DNA of 64,000 nucleotides, taken from NCBI RefSeq assembly GCF_001612765.1, contig NZ_BDBB01000001.1:186001-250000 (forward strand), written 5' to 3'. Below, piece by piece: positions 42,917-49,986 of this stretch; within the stretch, counting starts at the first letter, position 1, and each line of letters starts with the position of its first letter. The notes beneath the pieces were generated by a model. The model saw only the letters and a list, made by a program, of their open reading frames with translations, searched no databases and was not told where the DNA came from. Made by a program: the position numbers and the translations under genes. Source of the stretch: Nocardia arthritidis NBRC 100137. Lineage in GTDB: Bacteria; Actinomycetota; Actinomycetes; Mycobacteriales; Mycobacteriaceae.

Positions 42917-43432
42917 AGAATCGATCCTGCCATGGGCGGCGGGCCGCCGCGCAGTTCCATGCCTTGGGGAGCGGCCTCGACACCGTGCGACGACTTCAGG
43001 TATGTTCTCCCTTCCGGAACCGACCATTTTCCCGCTCGATGCGGGTTGTGCATAACTCGGGCGAAGTTATCCACATAATCCACAGGTTGATCCACAAGGC
43101 GCAGCGGTCGAGGGCATTTTGCCGCATTGGCGCAGCGTTTGCGCAACTTATCAGCTAACATTCGGGGCGTTCCCGTACCTTTGGTCCGAATCAGAGGCCG
43201 AATGCCTGATAGGTGACAGGATTCACCCCCTAACGGCCGTGCGGTGCGAATGGCCGATCCGGGACTCCCCTCCTATCGATCCCGGAGCGGCCATTCGTCG
43301 CCGACATCGGAACCTGCGGCCGAAGGGGTTCCGACATCTACTTTGACGGGGCCTGGGCGCGTTCGGTTCCATGAAATTCGGAACGCCGCCGAAATGCCGC
43401 GATCCGGCGTCGAGGATCGGTAGCCTGAGCGC
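42917..43432. promoter_or_regulatory. 516-bp divergent intergenic region with a DnaA-box cluster
   Basis: No supported gene. Between 43047 and 43096 four DnaA-box-like 9-mers occur within 50 bp: TTATGCACA (reverse strand, 43047-43055), TTATCCACA (43067-43075, perfect), TAATCCACA (43076-43084) and TGATCCACA (43088-43096), the last two with one mismatch. The rest holds promoters of the divergent genes at 42916 and 43433. The region is AT-richer than neighbouring coding DNA around the boxes. Confidence 0.75.
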
Positions 43433-44044
43433 ATGAACGTGAGCAGGGGGCCACGCCACGGAATGGACACCGAAGGGCTCAACGTCGCGTTGTCCGAGGC
43501 CACGTGCCTCGGGCTCGCGGTCGACGAGACCGCGGGCGAGCTACGACTCGACCTCGAAGTGCTGACCCTCCCCGAACACGGGACGGCCGCCGAGGACAGC
43601 CGGGTGCAGGTGCGGTTCACCCGCGTGAGCCGGGTCGCCGCGTCACTGCGCACGCAGCACTGGGACGACCTGGAGCCCCGGGTGCTGCCGCTGCAACTGG
43701 ACGGCTTGGACGAGGCGATCCGCAGCTTCGGCGGCGGGCGGCTGCACGGCTGGGAGTTCATCGATCTGGACGACAGCAGCTGGGCGCTGTGGAGCGAACT
43801 GCTCAGCTTCGATACCCGGATCGATGCTCAGGAGTCCGCGCACGTTCTGGAGTTCTCCCAGGAGGAGGGCATCGATCCGCGCGAGCTGGACGTCCGGGTG
43901 TGGTTCGACGACATCGTCGTATACGACACGCGGGGCAAGCAGATTCCCCTGGCGGACTTCGTCGCGGGCGGCGCGCGGTGGTGGCGCGCGCACGATGCGG
44001 GTGATCCACGGGCGATGCGTCCCGGTATCGCTCCGCCACTGTGA
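43433..44044 (+). CDS. Conserved protein of unknown function
   Basis: 203 residues, soluble, rich in Asp/Glu/Leu. Sequence highlights: LNVALSEATCLGLAVDETAGELRLDLEVLTLP, a beta-rich start; VSRVAASLRTQHWDDLEPRVLPLQLDGLDEAIRSFGGGRLHGWEFIDLDD; and DVRVWFDDIVVYDTRGKQIPLADFVAGGARWW near the end. No domain, signal or membrane helix was recognised. ATG 43433 is 336 bp from the DnaA-box cluster; an internal ATG at 43463 is possible. It ends 7 bp before the stop of the convergent msrA. Codon use is typical of the genome. Confidence 0.7.
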   Translation: MNVSRGPRHGMDTEGLNVALSEATCLGLAVDETAGELRLDLEVLTLPEHGTAAEDSRVQVRFTRVSRVAASLRTQHWDDLEPRVLPLQLDGLDEAIRSFGGGRLHGWEFIDLDDSSWALWSELLSFDTRIDAQESAHVLEFSQEEGIDPRELDVRVWFDDIVVYDTRGKQIPLADFVAGGARWWRAHDAGDPRAMRPGIAPPL

Positions 44045-44051
44045 GCGCCGC

Positions 44052-44732
44052 TCAGGCGCCCGTGCCCACCGGGCAGCTCACTCCGGTGGCGTGCACCGGG
44101 CAATATCCGCCGGGGTTCTTGGCCAGATACTGCTGGTGATAGCCCTCGGCGTAGTAGAAGGCGGCCAAGCCGGGCAGCGGCGCGATATCCGTGGTGATCC
44201 GCCCGTACCCCGCCGAGGCCAGGCGCTTGCCATACGCCTCGGCCGTCGAGCGGGCCAGATCGGCTTGCTCCGGGCCGAAGGTGAAGATCGCCGAACGGTA
44301 CTGGGTGCCGCGGTCGTTGCCCTGACGCATGCCTTGGGTGGGATCGTGGTTCTCCCAGAAGTGCCTGAGGATGCCCGCGTAGTCGATCACCGCGGGATCG
44401 AACACGACGAGCACGGCTTCGGTGTGTCCCGTCCGTCCGCTGCAGACCTCTTCGTAGCTGGGATTGGGCGTGTACCCGCCGACATATCCGACCGCCGTGG
44501 TGTAGACGCCGTCGAGTTCCCAGAAACCTTTTTCCGCGCCCCAGAAACAGCCCATCGCGACGACCGCGAGCTGTAGCCCGTCGGGAAACGGCGGATGGAT
44601 CGGGTGAGCGTTGACGTAGTGGGTATCCGGCACGTCGAGCGGCTCCGCCCGCCCTGGCAGGGCTTGCTCGGGTGCGATCATGACGGGTTCGGGGAGGCTC
44701 AGACGCCCCACTAGTTCGTCGTACCACGACAT
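44052..44732 (-). CDS. msrA: Peptide methionine-S-sulfoxide reductase A
   Basis: 226 residues. The catalytic motif GCFWGAE has Cys62 as nucleophile; [58 protein letters not shown] and a C-terminal [15 protein letters not shown] with resolving cysteines are all characteristic. It reduces methionine S-sulfoxide in proteins, recycled by thioredoxin, protecting against oxidants. A 55-residue N-terminal extension before the motif is common in actinobacterial MsrA. It is divergent from sodA, another oxidative stress gene. Confidence 0.96.
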   Translation of the reverse strand: MSWYDELVGRLSLPEPVMIAPEQALPGRAEPLDVPDTHYVNAHPIHPPFPDGLQLAVVAMGCFWGAEKGFWELDGVYTTAVGYVGGYTPNPSYEEVCSGRTGHTEAVLVVFDPAVIDYAGILRHFWENHDPTQGMRQGNDRGTQYRSAIFTFGPEQADLARSTAEAYGKRLASAGYGRITTDIAPLPGLAAFYYAEGYHQQYLAKNPGGYCPVHATGVSCPVGTGA

Positions 44733-44923
44733 GGTTCGATGCTACGCGTGCGTTTCCAGTGGGGCCGATGTGCGTGATGTGACGGTGCGCGACCCGCAGG
44801 CTGTGAGCGGCGTCACCGGAATGCGCGGGCGCGGGCCCGAGTTGGAATCGACCGGGTGTACGAATGATGGTTGGCTGTGCTCGGAACAACGGGCACAACC
44901 GGCCCGACATAGGAAGGGACATC

Positions 44924-45547
44924 GTGGCTGAGTACACGCTGCCAGATCTGGATTACGACTACAGCGCCCTGGAGCCCCACATCTCCGGGCAGATCAACGA
45001 GCTTCATCATTCCAAGCACCACGCCGCATACGTCGCCGGTGCGAACACCGCGTTGGAGAAGCTGGAAGCGGCTCGCGAGTCGGGCGATCACAGCGCCATC
45101 TTCCTGCACGAGAAGAACCTCGCGTTCCACCTGGGTGGGCACGTCAACCACTCGATCTGGTGGAAGAACCTCTCCCCCAACGGCGGCGACAAGCCGGTCG
45201 GCGAACTCGCCGCGGCGATCGACGACCAGTTCGGTTCGTTCGACAAGTTCCGCGCGCAGTTCACCGCGGCGGCCAACGGTCTGCAGGGCTCGGGCTGGGC
45301 GGTGCTCGGCTTCGACACTCTCGGCCAGAAGCTGCTGACCTTCCAGCTCTACGACCAGCAGGCCAACGTACCGCTGGGCATCATCCCGCTGCTGCAGGTC
45401 GACATGTGGGAGCACGCCTTCTACCTGCAGTACAAGAACGTCAAGGCCGACTACGTGACCGCCTTCTGGAACGTCGTCAACTGGGCCGACGTGCAAGAGC
45501 GCTTCGCCAAGGCCACTTCGCAGGCCAAGGGCCTCATCTTCGGCTGA
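44924..45547 (+). CDS. sodA: Superoxide dismutase (Mn/Fe family, likely manganese)
   Basis: 207 residues, same length as M. tuberculosis SodA. Metal ligands H28, H76, D160 and H164 are in [20 protein letters not shown] and [15 protein letters not shown]. Position 145 is Gln (YDQQ), where the iron enzyme of M. tuberculosis has His; Gln there is typical of manganese-dependent mycobacterial relatives, so Mn use is likely. GTG 44924 is preceded by AGGAAGGGAC. It dismutates superoxide, in cytosol and, as in mycobacteria, often outside without a classical signal peptide; none is seen. Downstream a hairpin at 45560-45613 ends the unit. Confidence 0.96.
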   Translation: MAEYTLPDLDYDYSALEPHISGQINELHHSKHHAAYVAGANTALEKLEAARESGDHSAIFLHEKNLAFHLGGHVNHSIWWKNLSPNGGDKPVGELAAAIDDQFGSFDKFRAQFTAAANGLQGSGWAVLGFDTLGQKLLTFQLYDQQANVPLGIIPLLQVDMWEHAFYLQYKNVKADYVTAFWNVVNWADVQERFAKATSQAKGLIFG

Positions 45548-45559
45548 GCCCGAGCATCG

Positions 45560-45617
45560 GAACCGGGTCCGCGAATCCGTCCGCCATGCGCGGCCGGGTT
45601 CGCGGGCCCGTTCTGTT
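45560..45617 (+). terminator. Probable terminator after sodA
   Basis: Imperfect inverted repeat: GAACCGGGTCCGCGAA (45560-45575) pairs with GTTCGCGGGCCCGTTC (45598-45613) apart from one bulged C and one G-U pair, over a 22-base loop, followed by TGTTT. It begins 13 bp after the sodA stop. Confidence 0.6.
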
Positions 45618-45851
45618 TCCCGGTGACGCGGGCACTTTGCCGAGGACCCCGCCCGGTGACCGGGAATTCGACCCCTGCGAGGTGGGGCCGGATCCGCCGC
45701 ATGCGCAGCCCGATTGCCCGCCGATCTTCGTCCGACTGTCCGATTGGCACTCTTTGGTACTTGTGTGCCAGGTGACTCGTGGTTCATATTCGGGATCCAC
45801 ACAAAAAGGGACGGGCAAGGTCGCCCCCGGGTTCGACAACGGGAGGCAGAA

Positions 45852-46379
45852 ATGCGCACGAACGAACCGATCGGCATCACGCCGTTCCATTCGCGCGGGT
45901 CGCTGCGTGGCTTCTTGATCTCCGGCCGCTGGCCGGACACCACCAAGGAGTGGGCTCAGGTGCTGGTCCTGGCCGTGCGCGTAGCTTCGCTACCCGGGTT
46001 GCTGACGACCTCGACCGTCTTCGGCGTCCGGGAGGACCTGCCCGACGATCCCGCGCCCGGCACGGTCGGCCTGGTGCTGGCCGAAGGGCCGGTGTTGGGC
46101 GAGGAAGCCGTCGAGCCGGGCCATTTCGCCGAGCATGTGCCACCGGCGCTGCTGATGTTGCATCCTCCTTCCGAAACCCGCCCCTCGCTGCCCGAATGCG
46201 CCGGCGCGGCGTCCGGCTGCGTGCTGCTGCCCGGCGTGCCCCATCTGGGGCTGGAACACCGTGCCGCGTGGGTGGAAGCGGAGTCGGACGGAACGATCAC
46301 CTCGCTGGTCAGCCGGGTCGGACTGGACCCGATCAGCGATCCCGACACCGCGGTTCTGGCTATGCTGCTGGCCGCGTGA
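45852..46379 (+). CDS. Conserved protein of unknown function
   Basis: 175 residues, soluble. ATG 45852 follows GGGAGGCAGA, a good ribosome-binding site. Sequence features: an N-terminal RTNEPIGITPFHSRGSLRGFLISGRWPDTTKEWAQVLVLAVRVASLPG, an acidic middle (REDLPDDPAPGTVGLVLAEGPVLGEEAVEPGHF), two Cys in PECAGAASGCVLL, and a C-terminal SLVSRVGLDPISDPDTAVLAMLLAA. No domain was recognised and there is no membrane helix. It precedes the riboswitch-controlled exporter gene by 290 bp and probably has its own promoter. Confidence 0.7.
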   Translation: MRTNEPIGITPFHSRGSLRGFLISGRWPDTTKEWAQVLVLAVRVASLPGLLTTSTVFGVREDLPDDPAPGTVGLVLAEGPVLGEEAVEPGHFAEHVPPALLMLHPPSETRPSLPECAGAASGCVLLPGVPHLGLEHRAAWVEAESDGTITSLVSRVGLDPISDPDTAVLAMLLAA

Positions 46380-46486
46380 GGGGTAACCGAAATTCGCCGC
46401 TTGGATCGCCAAACTTATTGTGCGCATGGCGATTTCGATTACAGCGGGTTGGCAGGAGCCGATTCCGGCGGGTAGAGTCGGCTACA

Positions 46487-46598
46487 GCGAAGGGGAGTAG
46501 CCCCCAATCGCACAGTCGACATACTGACCCTCGGTCCACCAGGGCCCGGGTCCGGCTGTGTGAACCGGCATTCGTCCGGTGGGCGAGACCTTCGGCCT
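46487..46598 (+). ncRNA. yybP-ykoY manganese riboswitch
   Basis: Ends about 75 bp before the start codon of the GDT1-family gene. The conserved core is readable: GAAGGGGAGTAGC at 46489-46502, a GTCGACATACTG stretch at 46515-46526, and GCGAGACCTTCGGCC at 46583-46597, the two signature arms of the Mn2+-sensing yybP-ykoY family (Rfam RF00080). A GC-rich hairpin zone follows between 46605 and 46655 and could be the expression platform hiding the GGGAG ribosome-binding site at about 46658-46662. In this family Mn2+ binding turns on exporters. Confidence 0.87.
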
Positions 46599-46673
46599 GG
46601 ACAACCATTTCGTTGTCGGCCGGAGCCCCACATCTCCGACCGGCAGGCCGGAGACCTGGGAGAACCGCCACAC

Positions 46674-47447
46674 ATGATCGCCACCGTCTTGCTGAGTGTC
46701 GGCATCGTCTTTCTCGCCGAAGTGGGTGACAAGTCCCAGCTGATGGCGCTGACGTTCGCGCTGCGCTATCGCTGGTGGGTGGTGCTGGGCGGTATCGCGA
46801 CGGCTTCCGCCGCGGTCCACCTGATCTCGGTCGGCGTCGGTCACTTCCTCGGCGCGGCCCTGCCCACCAGAGCGATCGCGCTGGTCGCCGCCGTCACCTT
46901 CCTGGCCGTCGGCCTGTGGACCCTGCGTGAGCACTTCGGCCCCGGCGATGAGGATCCGGAACCGAAGACGCCGAAGGCCGCCGGGGCGCCGTTCTTGGTG
47001 GTGCTGTCCGCGTTCCTGCTCGCCGAACTGGGCGATCGCACCATGTTCGCGACCGCCGCGCTGGCCACCGACTACGACTGGGTGGGCGTCTGGCTCGGCT
47101 CGACCATCGGCATGGTCGCCGCCGACGCGCTCGCCATCGCGGTGGGCATCCTGGTCGGCAAGCATCTGCCGGAGCATGCCATCGGCATCGGCTCGGGCCT
47201 GCTTTTCCTCTTCTTCGGCTCGGCGACCCTGCTCGGCGCGGCCGCACCGGCCCTCGGCGGCGCCGCCGTCGCCGGACTCGCGGCCCTGGCTCCGGCGCTG
47301 GCCGGTGCGGTGCTGCTCACGCGAATGGCTCGCCGCACGAGTCCAGCGCGGCTCCATACAGTCCGCCACCCCGGCGCAGCAGATCCAGCAGCGGTTCCCG
47401 CAGCGCGGGCAGACCGTCCACATCCCCTGCCGCGATCCGAGCGGTGA
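46674..47447 (+). CDS. TMEM165/GDT1 (UPF0016) family manganese exporter
   Basis: 257 residues, six to seven membrane helices in two repeated halves with signature motifs EVGDKSQ (residue about 15) and ELGDRTM (about 121). Both acidic motifs are the family's cation-binding sites. Members such as MneA and MntX export Mn2+ and are often under a yybP-ykoY riboswitch, as here (46487-46598), so Mn2+ export is the favoured role. GGGAGAA upstream of ATG 46674 is the ribosome-binding site. The last about 45 residues, from TRMARR onward, are antisense to the 3' end of the convergent tetR gene (131-bp overlap) and look like read-through, having no homologous character. Confidence 0.92.
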   Translation: MIATVLLSVGIVFLAEVGDKSQLMALTFALRYRWWVVLGGIATASAAVHLISVGVGHFLGAALPTRAIALVAAVTFLAVGLWTLREHFGPGDEDPEPKTPKAAGAPFLVVLSAFLLAELGDRTMFATAALATDYDWVGVWLGSTIGMVAADALAIAVGILVGKHLPEHAIGIGSGLLFLFFGSATLLGAAAPALGGAAVAGLAALAPALAGAVLLTRMARRTSPARLHTVRHPGAADPAAVPAARADRPHPLPRSER

Positions 47448-47976
47448 CCATCGAACCGATAGCCGCGGCCACGGCCTGACATGCGAAGCGCTGCGGCTCG
47501 GTCCGAGCGTCGAGCACGTCGGCGATCAACTCGACGAACCGCTCCAGCAACCGGGCGCGGCGCGCGATGGCCGCCGACCCCACGGCGAACACCTCGACCA
47601 GGAACAGCCGCGCGCTGGCCGGGTCGTCGACCAGATACTGGAGATAGGCGCGAAGGATCCGGTCCATGCGGGTGATGGCGTCCGCGTCGTCTTCCGTCCC
47701 GGTGGCCGCGGCGATCCGGTCGAGCAACAGCTGCACCGCACGCTCGTAGGCTGCCTCGAAGCAGTCCTCTTTGGACCGGAACTGCTCGTAGAAGGTCTCC
47801 CGCGACACGCCCGCCCGTTTCAGGATCGCCGCGACGGACGTTCCGATATATCCGTTCTCGGCCATGGCCTCCGCCGTCGCGACGAGGATCCGCTCGCGCT
47901 GCGAGGCGATCACCTGCTCTCGCGGCAGGCCGTGCCTGCCGCGGGGCAGACGTGCGCTGAGGGCCGATTCGGTCAT
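47317..47976 (-). CDS. TetR family transcriptional regulator
   Basis: 219 residues. The helix-turn-helix near the N-terminus reads ILVATAEAMAENGYIGTSVAAILKRAGVSRETFYEQFRSKEDCF, the standard TetR pattern. The C-terminal ligand-binding domain is helical with AITRMDRILRAYLQYLVDDPASARLFLVEVF. It is divergent (188 bp between starts) from the SDR gene at 48164, which it may control. The 3' end overlaps the convergent exporter gene by 131 bp. An extension upstream to 48600 in the same frame is antisense to the SDR gene and not credible. Confidence 0.92.
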   Translation of the reverse strand: MTESALSARLPRGRHGLPREQVIASQRERILVATAEAMAENGYIGTSVAAILKRAGVSRETFYEQFRSKEDCFEAAYERAVQLLLDRIAAATGTEDDADAITRMDRILRAYLQYLVDDPASARLFLVEVFAVGSAAIARRARLLERFVELIADVLDARTEPQRFACQAVAAAIGSMVTARIAAGDVDGLPALREPLLDLLRRGGGLYGAALDSCGEPFA

Positions 47977-48163
47977 ACGGTGACTCCGGTGTTCGGTGGA
48001 GCTGAACTGGGCTGCTTCATTCTGCGCGGTCGGGTCCGCAGACCGGTCGAAGAGGGTGCGCGCCGGGAACGAGTCGCGGGAGCCGTGCAGGGCCGCGCGC
48101 CGCGCACCGGTTAGGGTGCAATTGACGAAAGGCCAACTGGCTGTCACGAACGAGAGGACCATC

Positions 48164-48931
48164 GTGGAGATTTCGGGTTCCGCCGCCATTGTCACCGGAG
48201 GCGCATCGGGCCTCGGCGCCGCCACCGCCAAGCGTTTCGCCGAACTGGGCGCCACCGTCTTCGGGCTCGATGTACCGCAGTCGATCGAGCGCGCGGGCGA
48301 CAACGTGCCCGCCGGGGTCACCCTCATTCCCGCCGATGTCACCAGCAACGACGAGGTCGCCGCGGCCGTCGCGCAGGTCGTCGAGTCCGGCGCGCCGCTG
48401 CGCATCGTGGTCAACTGCGCCGGCGTCGGCTGGGCGGGCCGCATCCTGTCCAAGAACGGCCCGCACGACCTGGAGCTGTTCCGCACGGTCATCACGGTGA
48501 ACCTGCTCGGCACCTTCAACGTCATGCGACTGGCCGCCGACGCGATCGCCAAGACCGATGCCGTGGACGAGTACGGCCAGCGCGGCGTCGTCATCAACAC
48601 CGCCTCCGTCGCGGCGTTCGAGGGCCAGATCGGTCAGATCGCCTACTCGGCCTCCAAGGGCGGTGTGCACGGCATGACCGTTCCGGCCGCGCGTGACCTG
48701 GCCCAGTTCGGTATCCGGGTGAACACCATCGCCCCCGGCATCATCGACACCCCGATGCTGGCCGGCGTCACCGAGGAATACCGCAAGGGCCTCGAGGCAG
48801 GGGTGCCCTTCCCGTCCCGCCTGGGCCGTCCGGACGAGTACGCGCAGCTGTCGCAGTACATCGTCGAGCACGACTACCTCAACGGCGAGACCATCCGCAT
48901 GGACGGCGCGCTGCGCATGGCGCCGCGGTAA
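48164..48931 (+). CDS. SDR family NAD(P)-dependent dehydrogenase, 3-hydroxyacyl-CoA dehydrogenase type-2-like
   Basis: 255 residues from GTG 48164, after AGAGGACC. Classical SDR motifs: AIVTGGASGLGAATAK for the cofactor, NCAGVG, INTASVAAFEGQIGQIAYSASKGG with the catalytic Ser, Tyr and Lys, and GIIDTPML. The VAAFEGQIGQIAYSASK block is characteristic of HSD17B10-like short-chain 3-hydroxyacyl-CoA dehydrogenases of mycobacteria and relatives, which act in fatty acid or branched-chain degradation. The frame extends upstream to 47996 without coding support. Divergent TetR gene suggests local control. Confidence 0.9.
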   Translation: MEISGSAAIVTGGASGLGAATAKRFAELGATVFGLDVPQSIERAGDNVPAGVTLIPADVTSNDEVAAAVAQVVESGAPLRIVVNCAGVGWAGRILSKNGPHDLELFRTVITVNLLGTFNVMRLAADAIAKTDAVDEYGQRGVVINTASVAAFEGQIGQIAYSASKGGVHGMTVPAARDLAQFGIRVNTIAPGIIDTPMLAGVTEEYRKGLEAGVPFPSRLGRPDEYAQLSQYIVEHDYLNGETIRMDGALRMAPR

Positions 48932-48947
48932 TCCCGCTGCGCTACTC

Positions 48948-48988
48948 CGGCAGCGCGCGGCCCCTCCTGGAAGGGCCGCGCGCTGCCG
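48948..48988. terminator. Strong bidirectional hairpin terminator
   Basis: Perfect 16-bp inverted repeat (cggcagcgcgcggccc / gggccgcgcgctgccg) with a 9-base loop, between the SDR stop (48931) and the stop of the convergent methyltransferase gene (48993). It can end transcription from both sides. Confidence 0.85.
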
Positions 48989-48992
48989 TCTT

Positions 48993-49811
48993 TCACGCCT
49001 GCGGTTTGTGCCCGATGCCGAGATAGGCCGTGGTGGACAACGGGTAGTTCGGCCGGTACTTCTCGGCGAGAAACGCTTTCATGACGGCGGCGCGCCGACC
49101 CCAGACCTCCGCGCTCACACTGTGGCGCATGAGCTCCAACGGGGCGCTACTGCGCACCATGGCCTCCCACATCTCTTCGGGGCTGCCGAACGTGAGCGCG
49201 ATCGAATGCCGCTGAATGGACACCGCCTCGAAACCCGCGCCGCGCATCTCGGATTCGAAGACCTCCGGATTCTCCAGGCTCAAGAAGTTCGGTTGCGGCT
49301 CCTGGATGTTCGGGTCGGCCGCGGTCAGGGCGCCGAACATCATCCGCATCAGCGGTGAGTCGGCGATCGGCGCCCAGCTCGACACCACTGCGGTGCCGCC
49401 CGGCCGCAGCACCCGGAACAGTTCGGCGAAGCCACGAGCGCGGTCCGGGAAGAACATCAGGCCGAACATGGAGAACCCGGCATCGAACCGGTCGGACTCG
49501 TACGGCAGATTCTGCCCGTCGCCCACCCGCGCACGGATGTTCGTCAGCCCGGCGGCAGCGGCGTCCTTCGCCAACCGGGCGATCATCGACTCCGCGAAAT
49601 CGATCGCCTCGACCTGCGCGACCTGGCCCGCGGCCAGCAGACTGAGCGTGCCCGGCCCGGCAGCGACATCCACGATCCGCGACACCGGTGACAACGAGGC
49701 GAACTCGAGCGCCCGCGCCGAGAACGGTCGCATGATGGTGGGCGCGAACTCGGCGTACCCGTCGGCGACGAGATCCCATGGCTCGGCGACGGCAAGCGGG
49801 TTTGCGGACAT
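48993..49811 (-). CDS. Class I SAM-dependent methyltransferase
   Basis: 272 residues. Motif I VDVAAGPGTLSLLAA, motif II region VEAIDFAESMIARL, RARVGDGQNLPYESDRFDAGFSMFGLMFF and RVLRPGGTAVVSSW form the Rossmann methyltransferase core (Methyltransf_11/25 type, UbiE-like). The C-terminal third has AVSIQRHSIALTFGSPEEMWEAMVRSSAPL typical of small-molecule methyltransferases. Substrate unknown. ATG 49811 has a fair AAAGGAT site upstream. Transcribed toward the strong terminator at 48948; 175 bp separate its start from htpG. Confidence 0.9.
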   Translation of the reverse strand: MSANPLAVAEPWDLVADGYAEFAPTIMRPFSARALEFASLSPVSRIVDVAAGPGTLSLLAAGQVAQVEAIDFAESMIARLAKDAAAAGLTNIRARVGDGQNLPYESDRFDAGFSMFGLMFFPDRARGFAELFRVLRPGGTAVVSSWAPIADSPLMRMMFGALTAADPNIQEPQPNFLSLENPEVFESEMRGAGFEAVSIQRHSIALTFGSPEEMWEAMVRSSAPLELMRHSVSAEVWGRRAAVMKAFLAEKYRPNYPLSTTAYLGIGHKPQA

Positions 49812-49986
49812 GTTGTGACGATCCTTTCAGGCATCCACATCTAACCGCGCCACCCGGGGGCATACTCCCCAGTCCTGCGAATATGCCACCTCGACGGTCA
49901 CCGTAACCGAGAAATGGCCGAAACGTCGCCGACCGCACCGGCCGCGACCGGAGAACCTCGACGTGGTCCTCCGGTCGCGGGCGGGT

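Noticed and set aside
43047..43096. Possibility that the DnaA boxes mark oriC itself
   Set aside because: No dnaA, dnaN, recF or gyrase genes nearby, only four boxes and no AT-rich melting element long enough.
47996..48163. Upstream extension of the SDR gene
   Set aside because: Covers the divergent TetR promoter region and has no similarity to SDR proteins; GTG 48164 has a good RBS.
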